Below are positions 25,442-33,596 of a stretch of DNA of 64,000 bases, piece by piece. The DNA comes from CAVORD01 sp963698535 (lineage in GTDB: Bacteria; Bacteroidota; Bacteroidia; Bacteroidales; VadinHA17): positions 806,001 to 870,000 of the forward strand of contig CAVORD010000001.1 of assembly GCA_963698535.1 (NCBI GenBank). Reading direction: 5' to 3'. The position numbers and the translations under genes were made by a program. The notes below the pieces were generated by a model, which saw only the letters and a program-made list of their open reading frames with translations, ran no database searches and had not been told where the DNA came from. Numbering within the stretch: position 1 is the first letter of the stretch; each line of letters begins with the position of its first letter.

Positions 25442-25681
25442 TTATTTACTCAAATACCCTTTTTCCTTGGCTTCGCGCAAAGCTGCTTTCAAACCGTTCT
25501 TATTGATAGTTCTCATACCAGCAGCCGATACCTTTAGCGTTACCCAACGCTCCTCATCAGCCAGGTAGAATTTCTTTACAAAAAGGTTGGGGTAGAATTT
25601 CCTTTTTGTCCTTCTTTTTGAGTGCGATACATTATTACCTGTCATCGCCGCTTTACCTGTTATTTGACAAATTCTTGACAT
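25442..25681 (-). CDS. rpmB: 50S ribosomal protein L28
   Basis: 79 residues, full length: MSRICQITGKAAMTGNNVSHS, the RRTKRKFYPNL region and a C-terminal LSAAGMRTINKNG-like segment (here VSAAGMRTINKNG). It is the first gene of the small ribosomal-protein operon. Confidence 0.97.
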   Translation of the reverse strand: MSRICQITGKAAMTGNNVSHSKRRTKRKFYPNLFVKKFYLADEERWVTLKVSAAGMRTINKNGLKAALREAKEKGYLSK

Positions 25682-25803
25682 TGCTTCTCTTATTATCTTC
25701 TCCTAAAAATTGTCCTTTTAAATGGAAGCGCAAAATACGTGTTTTTTATTCTATTATGCAAATAAAGAGTTCCTTTTTTTGTCATACTATTTCAAAAGAG
25801 TTC

Positions 25804-27045
25804 TTAATGGCTGATAATCTGCTGTCTAAGCAGGTTAAGAGCGGCTAGTGAGAATCGTCTGATATTGACACTCCTGCCTGCGATGAAGGCAATTTGTTCT
25901 GCCACGGATCCATGCGGACCGGATACAGCAATCCAGGCAGTGCCCACAGGCTTATTTTCGGTACCACCGGAGGGACCTGCCACACCTGAAACGGCAACGG
26001 CCCATGTACCATTTAATTTCTCTCTTACTCCCTCAGCCATAGCAATAACAACCTCCCGGCTCACCGCCCCGACTCTCCCGATCAGTTCTTTCTCCACTCC
26101 CAGTATTCCTACCTTCACCTCATTGCTGTAAGCGACTACCGATCCTTTGAAGTAATCAGATGATCCCGGCACCGCTGTAATTAGCCTGGCTATATTACCA
26201 CCCGTACAACTCTCAGCTGTTACAAGAGTCATCCCTCTCTCTCTTAATATATTACCTATTGTCTCCTCAAGCGATACCTCGTCTTCTCCAAAGATGAATT
26301 CAGGAATCATTCTGTATAATTCAGCCACCTTATTATCCAAAATCTCTTCTAACTCTTTACGATTGCTGCCTGTTGCCGTCAGCCTTAGCTTTATCACCCC
26401 TGATGAAGGGAGATAGGCCAGTTTCAATTTATCGGGCATATCAGCCTCAAAAGGCTCCAGAACCTCAGCAAGCTTTGCTTCAAAAGTGCCGAATGTCATT
26501 ATATTCCTGTGAATTACAACCTGGCTTCTATTGAGGTCTCTCAGTTCCGGTACAATATAGTCCCTGACAAGATGCTCCATCTCATACGGCACTCCCGGCA
26601 ATGAATAATATCTCTTCCCGTTCTTCTCAAAGACCATCCCCGGAGCTGTTCCCTTAAGATTATTGAGTATCCTGGCCTTTTCAGGAACCATTGCCTGAAG
26701 ACGGTTATTCCTGTTCATTTCAAACCCTCTGTGTTCAAGAAGGCGCTTAATATTGTCGAGAACATCTTCATTAAGGATCAGACCGCAACCGAAAAACTCT
26801 GCAAGGGCCGGTTTCGTAATATCGTCAGAGGTCGGGCCTAATCCTCCGGTGATAATAATTATGTCGGATCTGTTACCAGCCTCAACCATTGCTTCATGTA
26901 TATCGCTCTTAACATCTCTTACAGAGGTTATTCTCACAATAGAATATCCGAGCTTACTTAGCTCCGATCCTATCAGGGCCGAGTTTGAATCCACTGTCTG
27001 ACCAATTAAAATCTCGTCGCCTATAGTTATTATTTCCGCTTTCAC
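25804..27045 (-). CDS. cinA: CinA-like protein (nicotinamide-nucleotide amidase domain)
   Basis: 413 residues with two domains. The N-terminal MoCF-like domain has IGDEILIGQTVDSN and ITGGLGPTSDD, as in ADP-ribose/NMN-related CinA proteins. The C-terminal amidase domain has TAESCTGG and SGVAGPSGGT and deamidates NMN to nicotinate mononucleotide in NAD recycling. Length and order are standard. It is divergent from the HD hydrolase gene with only 38 bases between the starts. Confidence 0.94.
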   Translation of the reverse strand: MKAEIITIGDEILIGQTVDSNSALIGSELSKLGYSIVRITSVRDVKSDIHEAMVEAGNRSDIIIITGGLGPTSDDITKPALAEFFGCGLILNEDVLDNIKRLLEHRGFEMNRNNRLQAMVPEKARILNNLKGTAPGMVFEKNGKRYYSLPGVPYEMEHLVRDYIVPELRDLNRSQVVIHRNIMTFGTFEAKLAEVLEPFEADMPDKLKLAYLPSSGVIKLRLTATGSNRKELEEILDNKVAELYRMIPEFIFGEDEVSLEETIGNILRERGMTLVTAESCTGGNIARLITAVPGSSDYFKGSVVAYSNEVKVGILGVEKELIGRVGAVSREVVIAMAEGVREKLNGTWAVAVSGVAGPSGGTENKPVGTAWIAVSGPHGSVAEQIAFIAGRSVNIRRFSLAALNLLRQQIISH

Positions 27046-27055
27046 TTTCAGATAT

Positions 27056-27073
27056 TAAATTTGTACAAAATTA
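27056..27073. promoter_or_regulatory. Overlapping divergent -7 elements (cinA / HD hydrolase)
   Basis: TAAATTTG on the plus strand (27056-27063) and TAATTTTG on the minus strand (27073-27066) both fit TAnnTTTG and lie back to back between two divergent starts 38 bases apart. Clear -33 triplets are not seen. Confidence 0.4.
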
Positions 27074-27083
27074 ACTCTCTGAT

Positions 27084-27788
27084 ATGAGTAAAGAGAAATC
27101 AGGCCCGATTATTTCTTCGGGAGACAAAATTATTGCTGATGCTGAGCGCTTTGCGACAGAAAAAATGAGAAGTTTCGATGCCGGACATAACTGGTGGCAT
27201 ATCGACAGGGTAAGAAGGCTATCCAAATATATTAACCAGTGTGAAGAGTTGGCTGACCCTCTTACAATAGAGCTTGCAGCACTATTTCATGACATTGGTG
27301 ACCATAAATTCAGCGATGCTTCATCGGATCCGGTGAAGGAAATTGAACTTTTCATGAAGAAGCATGGACTTCCCAAAAATATTACGGACACCGTTATTGA
27401 TGTCAATCGAAGAATATCATTTTCAAAGGGTGATGATCAGGCTTTGAAAAGCGGAACCCTGATGATAGTTCAGGATGCTGACCGGATAGATGCTATTGGC
27501 GCCATAGGAATAGCCAGAGCTTTTACATATGGGGCACACAAGGGGAATGAGATCTACATACCTGCCGGAAAAGAGTCGGGCTTTGAAAACCCCGCTCCTG
27601 CTCCCGGAACGACCATTGGTCACTTTTATGATAAACTGCTCAGGCTTCAGGGTCTGATGAATACCGAAACAGGCAGAAGTATTGCAAAAGAACGGCATAT
27701 CTATATGGAGGGCTTTTTGTCACAGTTTTACAGAGAGTTCTATACTTTGCTTCCGTTGAAGGTTCAAGGGGATAAGAAGGATTTATAA
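27084..27788 (+). CDS. HD-domain phosphohydrolase
   Basis: 234 residues of the HD superfamily (YedJ-like). Metal ligands are visible: His in HNWWHIDRV, the HD doublet in ALFHDIGDHKF and Asp in VQDADRIDAIGAIG. Likely a soluble metal-dependent phosphohydrolase; the substrate is unknown. Confidence 0.88.
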   Translation: MSKEKSGPIISSGDKIIADAERFATEKMRSFDAGHNWWHIDRVRRLSKYINQCEELADPLTIELAALFHDIGDHKFSDASSDPVKEIELFMKKHGLPKNITDTVIDVNRRISFSKGDDQALKSGTLMIVQDADRIDAIGAIGIARAFTYGAHKGNEIYIPAGKESGFENPAPAPGTTIGHFYDKLLRLQGLMNTETGRSIAKERHIYMEGFLSQFYREFYTLLPLKVQGDKKDL

Positions 27789-27954
27789 CAGGCCGGCGCG
27801 GAAAGCGCCCGGTTAACCGAAATATTTTCTGATTAACCAGTAAAACGGGATATTGACAATTACACCTATAATTATCCTCTAATCTTGAGTATTTTGCAGG
27901 AATCGACTAATTTAGCGGGTTATAAAACAGTACTCCGTAAAGGAAAATTGAAAT

Positions 27955-28584
27955 TTGGAAACAGAATTAAATAACTGCCTTAATCTATTTAGAAAGACCT
28001 CCCTTAAGGCTTTAGAGAAGATAGATCTGATGGAGAGAACGGATATAAAATTCGTCTTTCCTGCCTCTCTGCTTCCAAAAATCCTGGAACCACTGGCAGG
28101 TGAATTTCTGATTCTTGAGATTGGTGAAACATCTATGCTTCAGTATAATACAATATATTTTGATACGCCTGATTTTCGCATGTACCTTGACCACCATAAT
28201 GGCAGCCTTCCCAGATATAAAGTTCGGAGGAGAAGATATTCCGGGACGGGCCAGATATTCCTTGAGGTAAAGAAGAAAAGCAATAAGGGGGTAATGAAAA
28301 AAAGGAGAATAGAGATATCTGCACTTACCGGTCCCTTCTCCCCTCAGGAGGAGGTATTCATCAGGGCAAATACACCCTTCCTTCCATCCGCTCTCTCCAG
28401 TGTAGTATCCTCTTCGTACAAGAGGATCACTGTTATTTCAGATTCAGGCAGGGAGAAATGTACCTTTGATACTTCCATAAGTTTCAATAACGGTGAAAAC
28501 TCCGCAAATCTTGATAACTATGTGATCGGAGAGTTTAAAAGCACTTCCCCTAAAATTAACCTGCTGCTTGAAAGGTGTGTTTAA
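27955..28584 (+). CDS. VTC-domain (polyphosphate polymerase-like) protein, main fragment
   Basis: Triphosphate-tunnel protein of the VTC family. Basic and acidic tunnel residues appear in ERTDIKFVF, RYKVRRRRY, FLEVKKKSN and IGEFKS. The start is a TTG preceded by AAAGGA. The frame breaks at LLERC near 28575-28581; the rest of the domain is in the next frame. It is followed by DUF4956 and DUF2490 genes, the usual company of bacterial VTC proteins. Polyphosphate synthesis is expected from the family, but the activity of bacterial members is less well documented. Confidence 0.8.
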   Translation: METELNNCLNLFRKTSLKALEKIDLMERTDIKFVFPASLLPKILEPLAGEFLILEIGETSMLQYNTIYFDTPDFRMYLDHHNGSLPRYKVRRRRYSGTGQIFLEVKKKSNKGVMKKRRIEISALTGPFSPQEEVFIRANTPFLPSALSSVVSSSYKRITVISDSGREKCTFDTSISFNNGENSANLDNYVIGEFKSTSPKINLLLERCV

Positions 28585-28711
28585 AGAGTTGAACATAAGG
28601 CCCGAGAGGTTCAGTAAATATTGCACTGCAATGCTATTTACCTATCCGGGGATCAAGTATAACAATTTCAAGAGAAGAATACTCAATTTTGACGAAGTGT
28701 CATTGATATAA
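28582..28711 (+). CDS. VTC-domain protein, C-terminal tail in shifted frame
   Basis: The reading frame FKELNIRPERFSKYC continuing to RRILNFDEVSLI is the conserved end of VTC proteins (the LNIRPERFSKYC stretch is typical). One extra base near 28575-28581 separates it from the main fragment. The stop is 20 bases before the DUF4956 start. Confidence 0.7.
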
Positions 28712-28731
28712 CTAACGATATACTTTTAAAA

Positions 28732-29361
28732 ATGAACCAGTTAATAAATTCAATTACCAGTTTACCTGATATGGGCGATTTTACGATCCTACTGCTTGGT
28801 CTTGTCTATAACGCCTTTATAATAATTATTATAACGAGGTTTCTTTACTCAAGGGGGGCCACCAAGAAGGAGTACTCATTCAGCTTTTTTGGTGTAGGTA
28901 TAATTGTCTTCCTTTTGTGTCATCTGCTTAGTAATGTTAAGCTGGAACTGGGATTTGCACTGGGCCTCTTTGCGATCTTCGGAATACTCCGCTACAGAAC
29001 AGACACCGTACCCATTCGTGAAATGACCTACCTTTTTGTGATCATCGGCCTGTCGGTAATAAACGCGCTCTCGCCGTGGGTAACCGGTATTCCGGAGCTT
29101 ATTTTTACAAACCTTGTTGTTATTGCTGCCCTTTGGGTACTTGAATCGGTACTTATAAGGAAGCAGGAACTATCTGTAGAGGTGCTATATGAAAAGATCC
29201 AGAATGTTAAGGTTGGCAAAGAGGATGAATTGCTTGCAGACCTTTCTGAGAGAACCGGAGTAAAAAATATTTCCAGGTATACGATCAACAAGATAGATTT
29301 CCTCAGGGATGTCGTTTCGATAACCGTATTCTTTAAACCAGGACAAAATGGCAAGAAATAG
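28732..29361 (+). CDS. DUF4956 membrane protein
   Basis: 209 residues: four or more membrane helices, the loop ILRYRTDTVPIREMTYLFV typical of DUF4956, and a soluble C-terminal domain (VEVLYEKIQNVKVGKEDELL). The family is nearly always adjacent to VTC-domain genes and is probably their membrane partner. It overlaps the next gene by 14 bases. Confidence 0.85.
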   Translation: MNQLINSITSLPDMGDFTILLLGLVYNAFIIIIITRFLYSRGATKKEYSFSFFGVGIIVFLLCHLLSNVKLELGFALGLFAIFGILRYRTDTVPIREMTYLFVIIGLSVINALSPWVTGIPELIFTNLVVIAALWVLESVLIRKQELSVEVLYEKIQNVKVGKEDELLADLSERTGVKNISRYTINKIDFLRDVVSITVFFKPGQNGKK

Positions 29362-30016
29362 ATTCACTCTTCTCACCGGGAAAAGATGCCTTATTGCAAT
29401 AACCTTTATCATAGCTCTTTCATCAATATCGAAAGGCCAGAACGAGTATTACATATGGGCCGGTGTAAAGGCATCTTATGAGCTCTTTCCAAAGGTGGAT
29501 ATCAGTTTCAATCCGGAAATCAGAATTAATACTTCAGCAAAGGAGAGAGAGACATTGTTTGAGGCTTCACTCAGCTATGAACCCTTTAAATTCATAGGTG
29601 CTGATATTAATTACCGCTATTCAGCAGAGAACATTGAGGGAGCGGTCTCCAATTATCACAGGTTTGCATTCGATCTGCAGCCAAAGGCTGAATTCGGTAG
29701 ATTTTCCGGAGGGCTAAGAGTAAGGTATACCAACTACTCCGATCTTGTTGGAGAGAATCCTGAATTCCAAAGGTACTGGAGGATAAGAGGCGAGATCGAG
29801 CATGATATCAGAAAGAGTAAGTTAACCCCATACCTGTCAGGAGAATTATTTCATAATATAGAGGATAGCCTTATTGATAAGGTAAGATATATCGCAGGGG
29901 CTAAATACAAATTCAACAAAATGCACTCGATAGATGGTTATCTTCTCTATCAGGACTATCCAGGAAAAAGCAAAAACAGGATAATCTTTGGTTCCACATA
30001 CAGGATAAAGCTTTAA
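29348..30016 (+). CDS. DUF2490 outer-membrane beta-barrel protein
   Basis: 222 residues: signal peptide (LIAITFIIALSSISKGQ), then amphipathic strands (EYYIWAGVKASYELFPK, INYRYSAEN-like ADINYRYSAEN, GGLRVRYTNYS) and a C-terminal strand ending STYRIKL, typical of outer-membrane barrels. DUF2490 proteins are common in Bacteroidota. Translationally coupled to the DUF4956 gene, so probably part of the same module. Confidence 0.8.
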   Translation: MARNRFTLLTGKRCLIAITFIIALSSISKGQNEYYIWAGVKASYELFPKVDISFNPEIRINTSAKERETLFEASLSYEPFKFIGADINYRYSAENIEGAVSNYHRFAFDLQPKAEFGRFSGGLRVRYTNYSDLVGENPEFQRYWRIRGEIEHDIRKSKLTPYLSGELFHNIEDSLIDKVRYIAGAKYKFNKMHSIDGYLLYQDYPGKSKNRIIFGSTYRIKL

Positions 30017-30083
30017 CCTGGATTAAGTAAAAGCTTATCTCATATCTTCTCTTCTTTACAATTCTTATGGTTTGTGAAAAAGA

Positions 30084-30767
30084 TCATCCTGCAGTTTCCG
30101 GATCAATATCCCCTATATCGTTGCGGGCTTTCAGTAATCTTACGTAATTATTCATAAAGGATTTTTCCGTAAACACTTTAAAACCGTATTCTCCAAGGAT
30201 TTTTTTCCAATCGCGCGAGATGAAATCGAATGCATATTCGCATTCAACTTTTCTGAAAATATATCTGTGAAAGGGGGGCATTGTACCCGGATCAAATTCG
30301 CCATAATCAAGAATATAGAAACTACCACCCGGTTTTAAATGGTTAATGGCATTCTGAATAACCTCACCCCTGACTTCATGAGGAAAGCCGTGTATGACAA
30401 AGGAGATAAATACAATATCATAGAGCTCATCAAGGTCAAACTTCTGATCAATGCGCATGTTGATAAACCTGACGCGCTTATCATCACCGAACCTGGCATT
30501 AAACTGTTGCTCCATAGCTTTTGAGATATCCATTCCGGTAATCCTGCCATTTTCTCCAAGACGACTGATCATAAGAGCGGCATTGCGACCCGAACCACAG
30601 CCCAGATCAAGAATCTTATCGTCTGCGCTAATTTCCATACCATCAATTGCCCCTTTAATGAAGCTCTTGTACTTACCTAAAGTGACCAGGTTCATTATGT
30701 TATCATAATGCCTTGCGATCATAGGGCTTAATTCAACACCGGATTCGGGATATAGCTTTTGATTCAT
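30084..30767 (-). CDS. SAM-dependent class I methyltransferase
   Basis: 227 residues. SAM-binding motif I is ILDLGCGSGRNA, followed by GMDIS, DIVFISFVIHGF and LKPGGSFYILDYGEF, as in UbiE/COQ5-type Methyltransf_25/31 proteins. The C-terminal part (FRKVECEYAFDF) differs from quinone methyltransferases, so the substrate is unknown. It lies downstream of trxB on the same strand, 45 bases away. Confidence 0.85.
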   Translation of the reverse strand: MNQKLYPESGVELSPMIARHYDNIMNLVTLGKYKSFIKGAIDGMEISADDKILDLGCGSGRNAALMISRLGENGRITGMDISKAMEQQFNARFGDDKRVRFINMRIDQKFDLDELYDIVFISFVIHGFPHEVRGEVIQNAINHLKPGGSFYILDYGEFDPGTMPPFHRYIFRKVECEYAFDFISRDWKKILGEYGFKVFTEKSFMNNYVRLLKARNDIGDIDPETAG

Positions 30768-30812
30768 TCTATTATTTTCTACTAATTCTATATGTATCTG
30801 TCCGCCATGGAT

Positions 30813-31760
30813 TTACGATTTCTTATTCTCGTATGTTCTCAGGTATTCCGCAGCGCTTAATGCTGCAATTGTCCCGTCGGCAACGGCAGTAGTTACCTGA
30901 CGATATCTCTTGGCAATTGAGTCACCTGCTGCAAATACTCCAATGACAGTTGTTTTCAAAGAGGTATCGGTAACAATTTCATTCCTCTCATTCAGGGTTA
31001 TTACACCTTTAAGCGACTCAGTATTTGGAATGTAACCTGCAAAAATGAATACTCCGTCAACACTTAAACGGGTTTCTCTCTTTGTCCGGAGATTTTCGAT
31101 CCGTACCATCTCAAGTTTTTCACTTCCGTAGAACTCCCTCAGCTCCGACTCCATAATGAATTCTATCTTAGGATTTTTACGGGCCTCGTCTATTGCATGC
31201 TGAAAAGCCTGGAAATGATCAAACTGGTGTACAATTTTTACCCTGCTGGCATATGTTGTAAGGGCAACAGCCTCTTCAAGAGCCGAGTTTCCTCCGCCTA
31301 CCACAATAACCTCCTTGCCGGTAAAGAAGTCACCATCGCAAGTAGCGCAGTAGGAAATTCCTCTTCCTTTAAAAGTATCTTCTCCCGGGATATTCAACGG
31401 TCGGGGCCTGCCTCCCGGTGCGAGAATTACCGACTTTCCGGAGAATACCCGGCCATCATCAACCTCAATACTCTTAATATCTCCTTCAAGATTATACTTT
31501 GTAATCTTAATATTCGATTTTATGGTACAGCCGAAATCCTTTGCCTGTTTCTTCATGATAGTTGCAAGATTATACCCGGTGGTAGTTTCTACACCCGGGT
31601 AATTTGCAACCTCATTGGTAAGTATCATCTGTCCTCCTACCGTACCTTCGTTTAAAATAAGGGTCTTTAGTTTTGCCCTGGAAGAGTAGATACCTGCAGT
31701 AAGTCCTGCAGGTCCGCCTCCCAGAATTATAACATCAAAAACTTCATCCATTTCGTTCAT
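30813..31760 (-). CDS. trxB: Thioredoxin-disulfide reductase
   Basis: 315-residue FAD/NADPH enzyme. The FAD-binding GGGPAGLTAG is at the N-terminus, the redox pair C-A-T-C is Cys138/Cys141, the NADPH motif is VVGGGNSALEEA and the C-terminal FAD motif is GVFAAGDS. Full length. It forms a minus-strand operon with a thioredoxin-like gene (33 bases upstream) and a NifX-like gene. Unexpectedly, the adjacent thioredoxin lacks the normal CGPC pair. Confidence 0.95.
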   Translation of the reverse strand: MNEMDEVFDVIILGGGPAGLTAGIYSSRAKLKTLILNEGTVGGQMILTNEVANYPGVETTTGYNLATIMKKQAKDFGCTIKSNIKITKYNLEGDIKSIEVDDGRVFSGKSVILAPGGRPRPLNIPGEDTFKGRGISYCATCDGDFFTGKEVIVVGGGNSALEEAVALTTYASRVKIVHQFDHFQAFQHAIDEARKNPKIEFIMESELREFYGSEKLEMVRIENLRTKRETRLSVDGVFIFAGYIPNTESLKGVITLNERNEIVTDTSLKTTVIGVFAAGDSIAKRYRQVTTAVADGTIAALSAAEYLRTYENKKS

Positions 31761-31793
31761 ATATGGTCGTTCAATCAGGAATCATCCCGGGAT

Positions 31794-32144
31794 CTATTTT
31801 CCGAAATACTCGTCCAGGATAGCTGTTACCTGTTGTCTGTTCTGGATACTTGATGTAGCTTTTACCATTTTACCACTCTTATAGTATACAGTGAAGGGCA
31901 AACCCATAAAGCCTCTGCACATGGGCGCATTAAGGATAGGAGATGCCTCATGTGAATCAAATGCCATGCTGAAGAATTTTATCCCGGGGCGCTCCTCTTC
32001 AAGCTCTTCCATCAATTCGTATACAGGTATACACATTGGCCCCATCCGGCCTGCTACTACCATAACATTCTCATTTTCATTTATGATCTTCTCAAGTTCA
32101 GTTGCTGTTTCAATTTCGTGAACTGTTGTTTGTAAACGTCTCAT
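31794..32144 (-). CDS. Atypical thioredoxin-fold protein (no CGPC)
   Basis: 116 residues with a thioredoxin fold: the strand VMVVAGR, the active-site loop and the cis-proline strand GLPFTVYYKSG. The active-site region reads M-G-P-M-C (34-38): the first cysteine of CGPC is Met and one cysteine remains (Cys38). Another cysteine lies at 76 (APMCRG). It therefore cannot act as a normal dithiol thioredoxin, unless Cys38 and Cys76 pair. The adjacent trxB implies redox chemistry. Similar sequences exist in other Bacteroidota (recalled, not checked). Confidence 0.75.
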   Translation of the reverse strand: MRRLQTTVHEIETATELEKIINENENVMVVAGRMGPMCIPVYELMEELEEERPGIKFFSMAFDSHEASPILNAPMCRGFMGLPFTVYYKSGKMVKATSSIQNRQQVTAILDEYFGK

Positions 32145-32233
32145 TTTCTGTTAATTTAATTATTATTATTGTTTATATATTTTATTGATCATATGCTACC
32201 TGACAAAAACTATTTGCCCTTTGATCCCTGGCG

Positions 32234-32578
32234 TCACCCAAAAATCTCCTTTATTATTTTTTCCCTTGATCTCAGATTCCCATTAATAAACTCCTCGATA
32301 AGAAGATCCGGTGACTCAACAGGTGCTCCCAGAAAAACATTTATCTTATTTTCCGTGAATAGTGCAATAATATCCTTGTCCATTTTATAGGCGATAATAT
32401 CAGTAACACCCTGCTCCTTCACCCATTGGGGCAGCTGTTTAACACTCTCCACATCGGGCAGTCCCAGCCTCTTTACCACTGCATCTGCTGATCCCAGTTC
32501 ATATATCTCATAGTGTGAACAGCTTCCAAACATTTCGCTTAGTTTGCCTTCTGTTATTGGTATTGCTACTCTTCTCAT
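32234..32578 (-). CDS. NifX/NifB-like dinitrogenase iron-molybdenum cofactor domain protein
   Basis: 114 residues: MRRVAIPITEGKLSEMFGSC with the conserved H-Y pair (SHYEIYEL) and a C-terminal VFLGAPVESPDLLIEEFING. Members of this small family bind Fe-S or Fe-Mo cofactor precursors, and many occur outside nitrogen fixation, as here, where no nif genes are seen. First gene of the trx/trxB operon, divergent from the FNR-type regulator, which suggests anaerobic or redox control. Confidence 0.8.
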   Translation of the reverse strand: MRRVAIPITEGKLSEMFGSCSHYEIYELGSADAVVKRLGLPDVESVKQLPQWVKEQGVTDIIAYKMDKDIIALFTENKINVFLGAPVESPDLLIEEFINGNLRSREKIIKEIFG

Positions 32579-32656
32579 CGATTATTTTTTTGCAAAGGTA
32601 ACCCCGGAGTTTATCAAATTAAGAGAAGAGAGAGACTGAGTTGCCGGTTACGGGAT

Positions 32657-32668
32657 TGAAATATTTCA
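32657..32668. promoter_or_regulatory. Palindrome in the FNR / NifX divergent spacer
   Basis: TGAAATATTTCA is a perfect 12-base palindrome 79 bases upstream of the NifX-like start and 153 bases upstream of the FNR-like start. With its flanking base it reads TTGA-N6-TCAG, close to but not identical with an FNR box (TTGAT-N4-ATCAA). It is a candidate operator for the neighbouring regulator. Confidence 0.4.
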
Positions 32669-32784
32669 GTTTTTTTGCTGTCATATCACAGGAGCGCCTT
32701 TACCTGTTCCGGAGTTATATCCGATCGGGCATTCCCGGATTGAAAGTAAATTCAAATCTTATCCTGACCTCTGTTTACATTTGA

Positions 32785-32792
32785 TATCTTTG
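32785..32792 (+). promoter_or_regulatory. -7 element of the FNR-type regulator gene
   Basis: TATCTTTG fits TAnnTTTG and lies 29 bases before the ATG at 32821. No convincing -33 TTG is seen at the usual distance. Confidence 0.4.
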
Positions 32793-32820
32793 TACCGGTA
32801 ATTTGAGTCAACTGAACATT

Positions 32821-33516
32821 ATGTCAGAACCAACCAGTATTGAAAACTGCAAAGCATGCAAGAAATCAGGCACATGTTTCCAGCATCTGTATCCTGATGA
32901 ACTTGAGTTTATAAGTAACAAAAAGAAGCAGCTAACCTATCTAAAAGGTGAAAATATATACAAACAAGGTGCCTTTGCACCCTTTGTGCTCTATGTTCTT
33001 GAAGGGGTTGTGAAAATTTATCTTCAGACCGGTCGGGAGAGGCAGGTGAATATAAAACTTGCCACCGCAGGTGATTTTCTGGCATTCTCTTCTGTCTTCG
33101 GAGAGAATGTCTACTCCCACTCCGCCATGGCAATCAAGGACTCAGTTGTTTGCATGATCGACAAGAGTGCCCTCAGTAAACTGCTGCTAAAAAATCCGGA
33201 ATTCGGGATGAGTATAACCTCAGCAAACTGCAGGAACGAAGGCCATTTGCTTGAAATTATCAGGAACATATCATATAAACAAATGCAGGGCAAAGTAGCA
33301 TCAGCTGTATCCTACCTCTCAGCCGATGAGTTTATGAATGAAGATGTTTTCAATTATCTTACACGTCAGGATATTGCTGATTTCGCAGCCGTTTCTCCTG
33401 AAAGTGCGATCAAATTCCTTAAAGATTTTGAAAAGGACGGGATACTCAGACTTGACGGAAAAAATATAACGGTCCTCGACAGGAACAGGCTTGAAGATAT
33501 AAGCCGAAGAGGCTGA
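32821..33516 (+). CDS. FNR-type Crp-family regulator with Fe-S cysteines
   Basis: 231 residues from ATG 32821, preferred over an in-frame TTG 18 bases upstream. Cys10, Cys13 and Cys19 have the C-x2-C-x5-C spacing of E. coli FNR, and Cys111 (SVVCMID) matches FNR Cys122 in distance and local context, so an oxygen-sensitive [4Fe-4S] cluster is likely. A cyclic-nucleotide-type beta-roll and dimer helix follow, then a helix-turn-helix with LTRQDIADFAAVSPESAIKF. The recognition helix keeps the Glu but replaces the E-x-x-S-R pattern by E-x-x-I-K, so the operator may differ from TTGAT. It is divergent from the nifX-trx-trxB operon, its probable target. Confidence 0.85.
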   Translation: MSEPTSIENCKACKKSGTCFQHLYPDELEFISNKKKQLTYLKGENIYKQGAFAPFVLYVLEGVVKIYLQTGRERQVNIKLATAGDFLAFSSVFGENVYSHSAMAIKDSVVCMIDKSALSKLLLKNPEFGMSITSANCRNEGHLLEIIRNISYKQMQGKVASAVSYLSADEFMNEDVFNYLTRQDIADFAAVSPESAIKFLKDFEKDGILRLDGKNITVLDRNRLEDISRRG

Positions 33517-33596
33517 TTATCAATTTGTAATCACTAAATAATTGCGAGGCTAAGCCCCTATCACATGTAATTTATGATAGGTGCGGCAAATGTCTG

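Noticed and set aside
32234..32578. NifX-like gene as sign of nitrogen fixation
   Set aside because: No nifH, nifD, nifK or other nif gene is in the window, and this small family is common in non-fixing anaerobes.
33557..33581. Inverted repeat CCTATCA/TGATAGG between the FNR-like and cotH genes
   Set aside because: Seven-base arms around an 11-base loop with no T-run; too weak to call a terminator.
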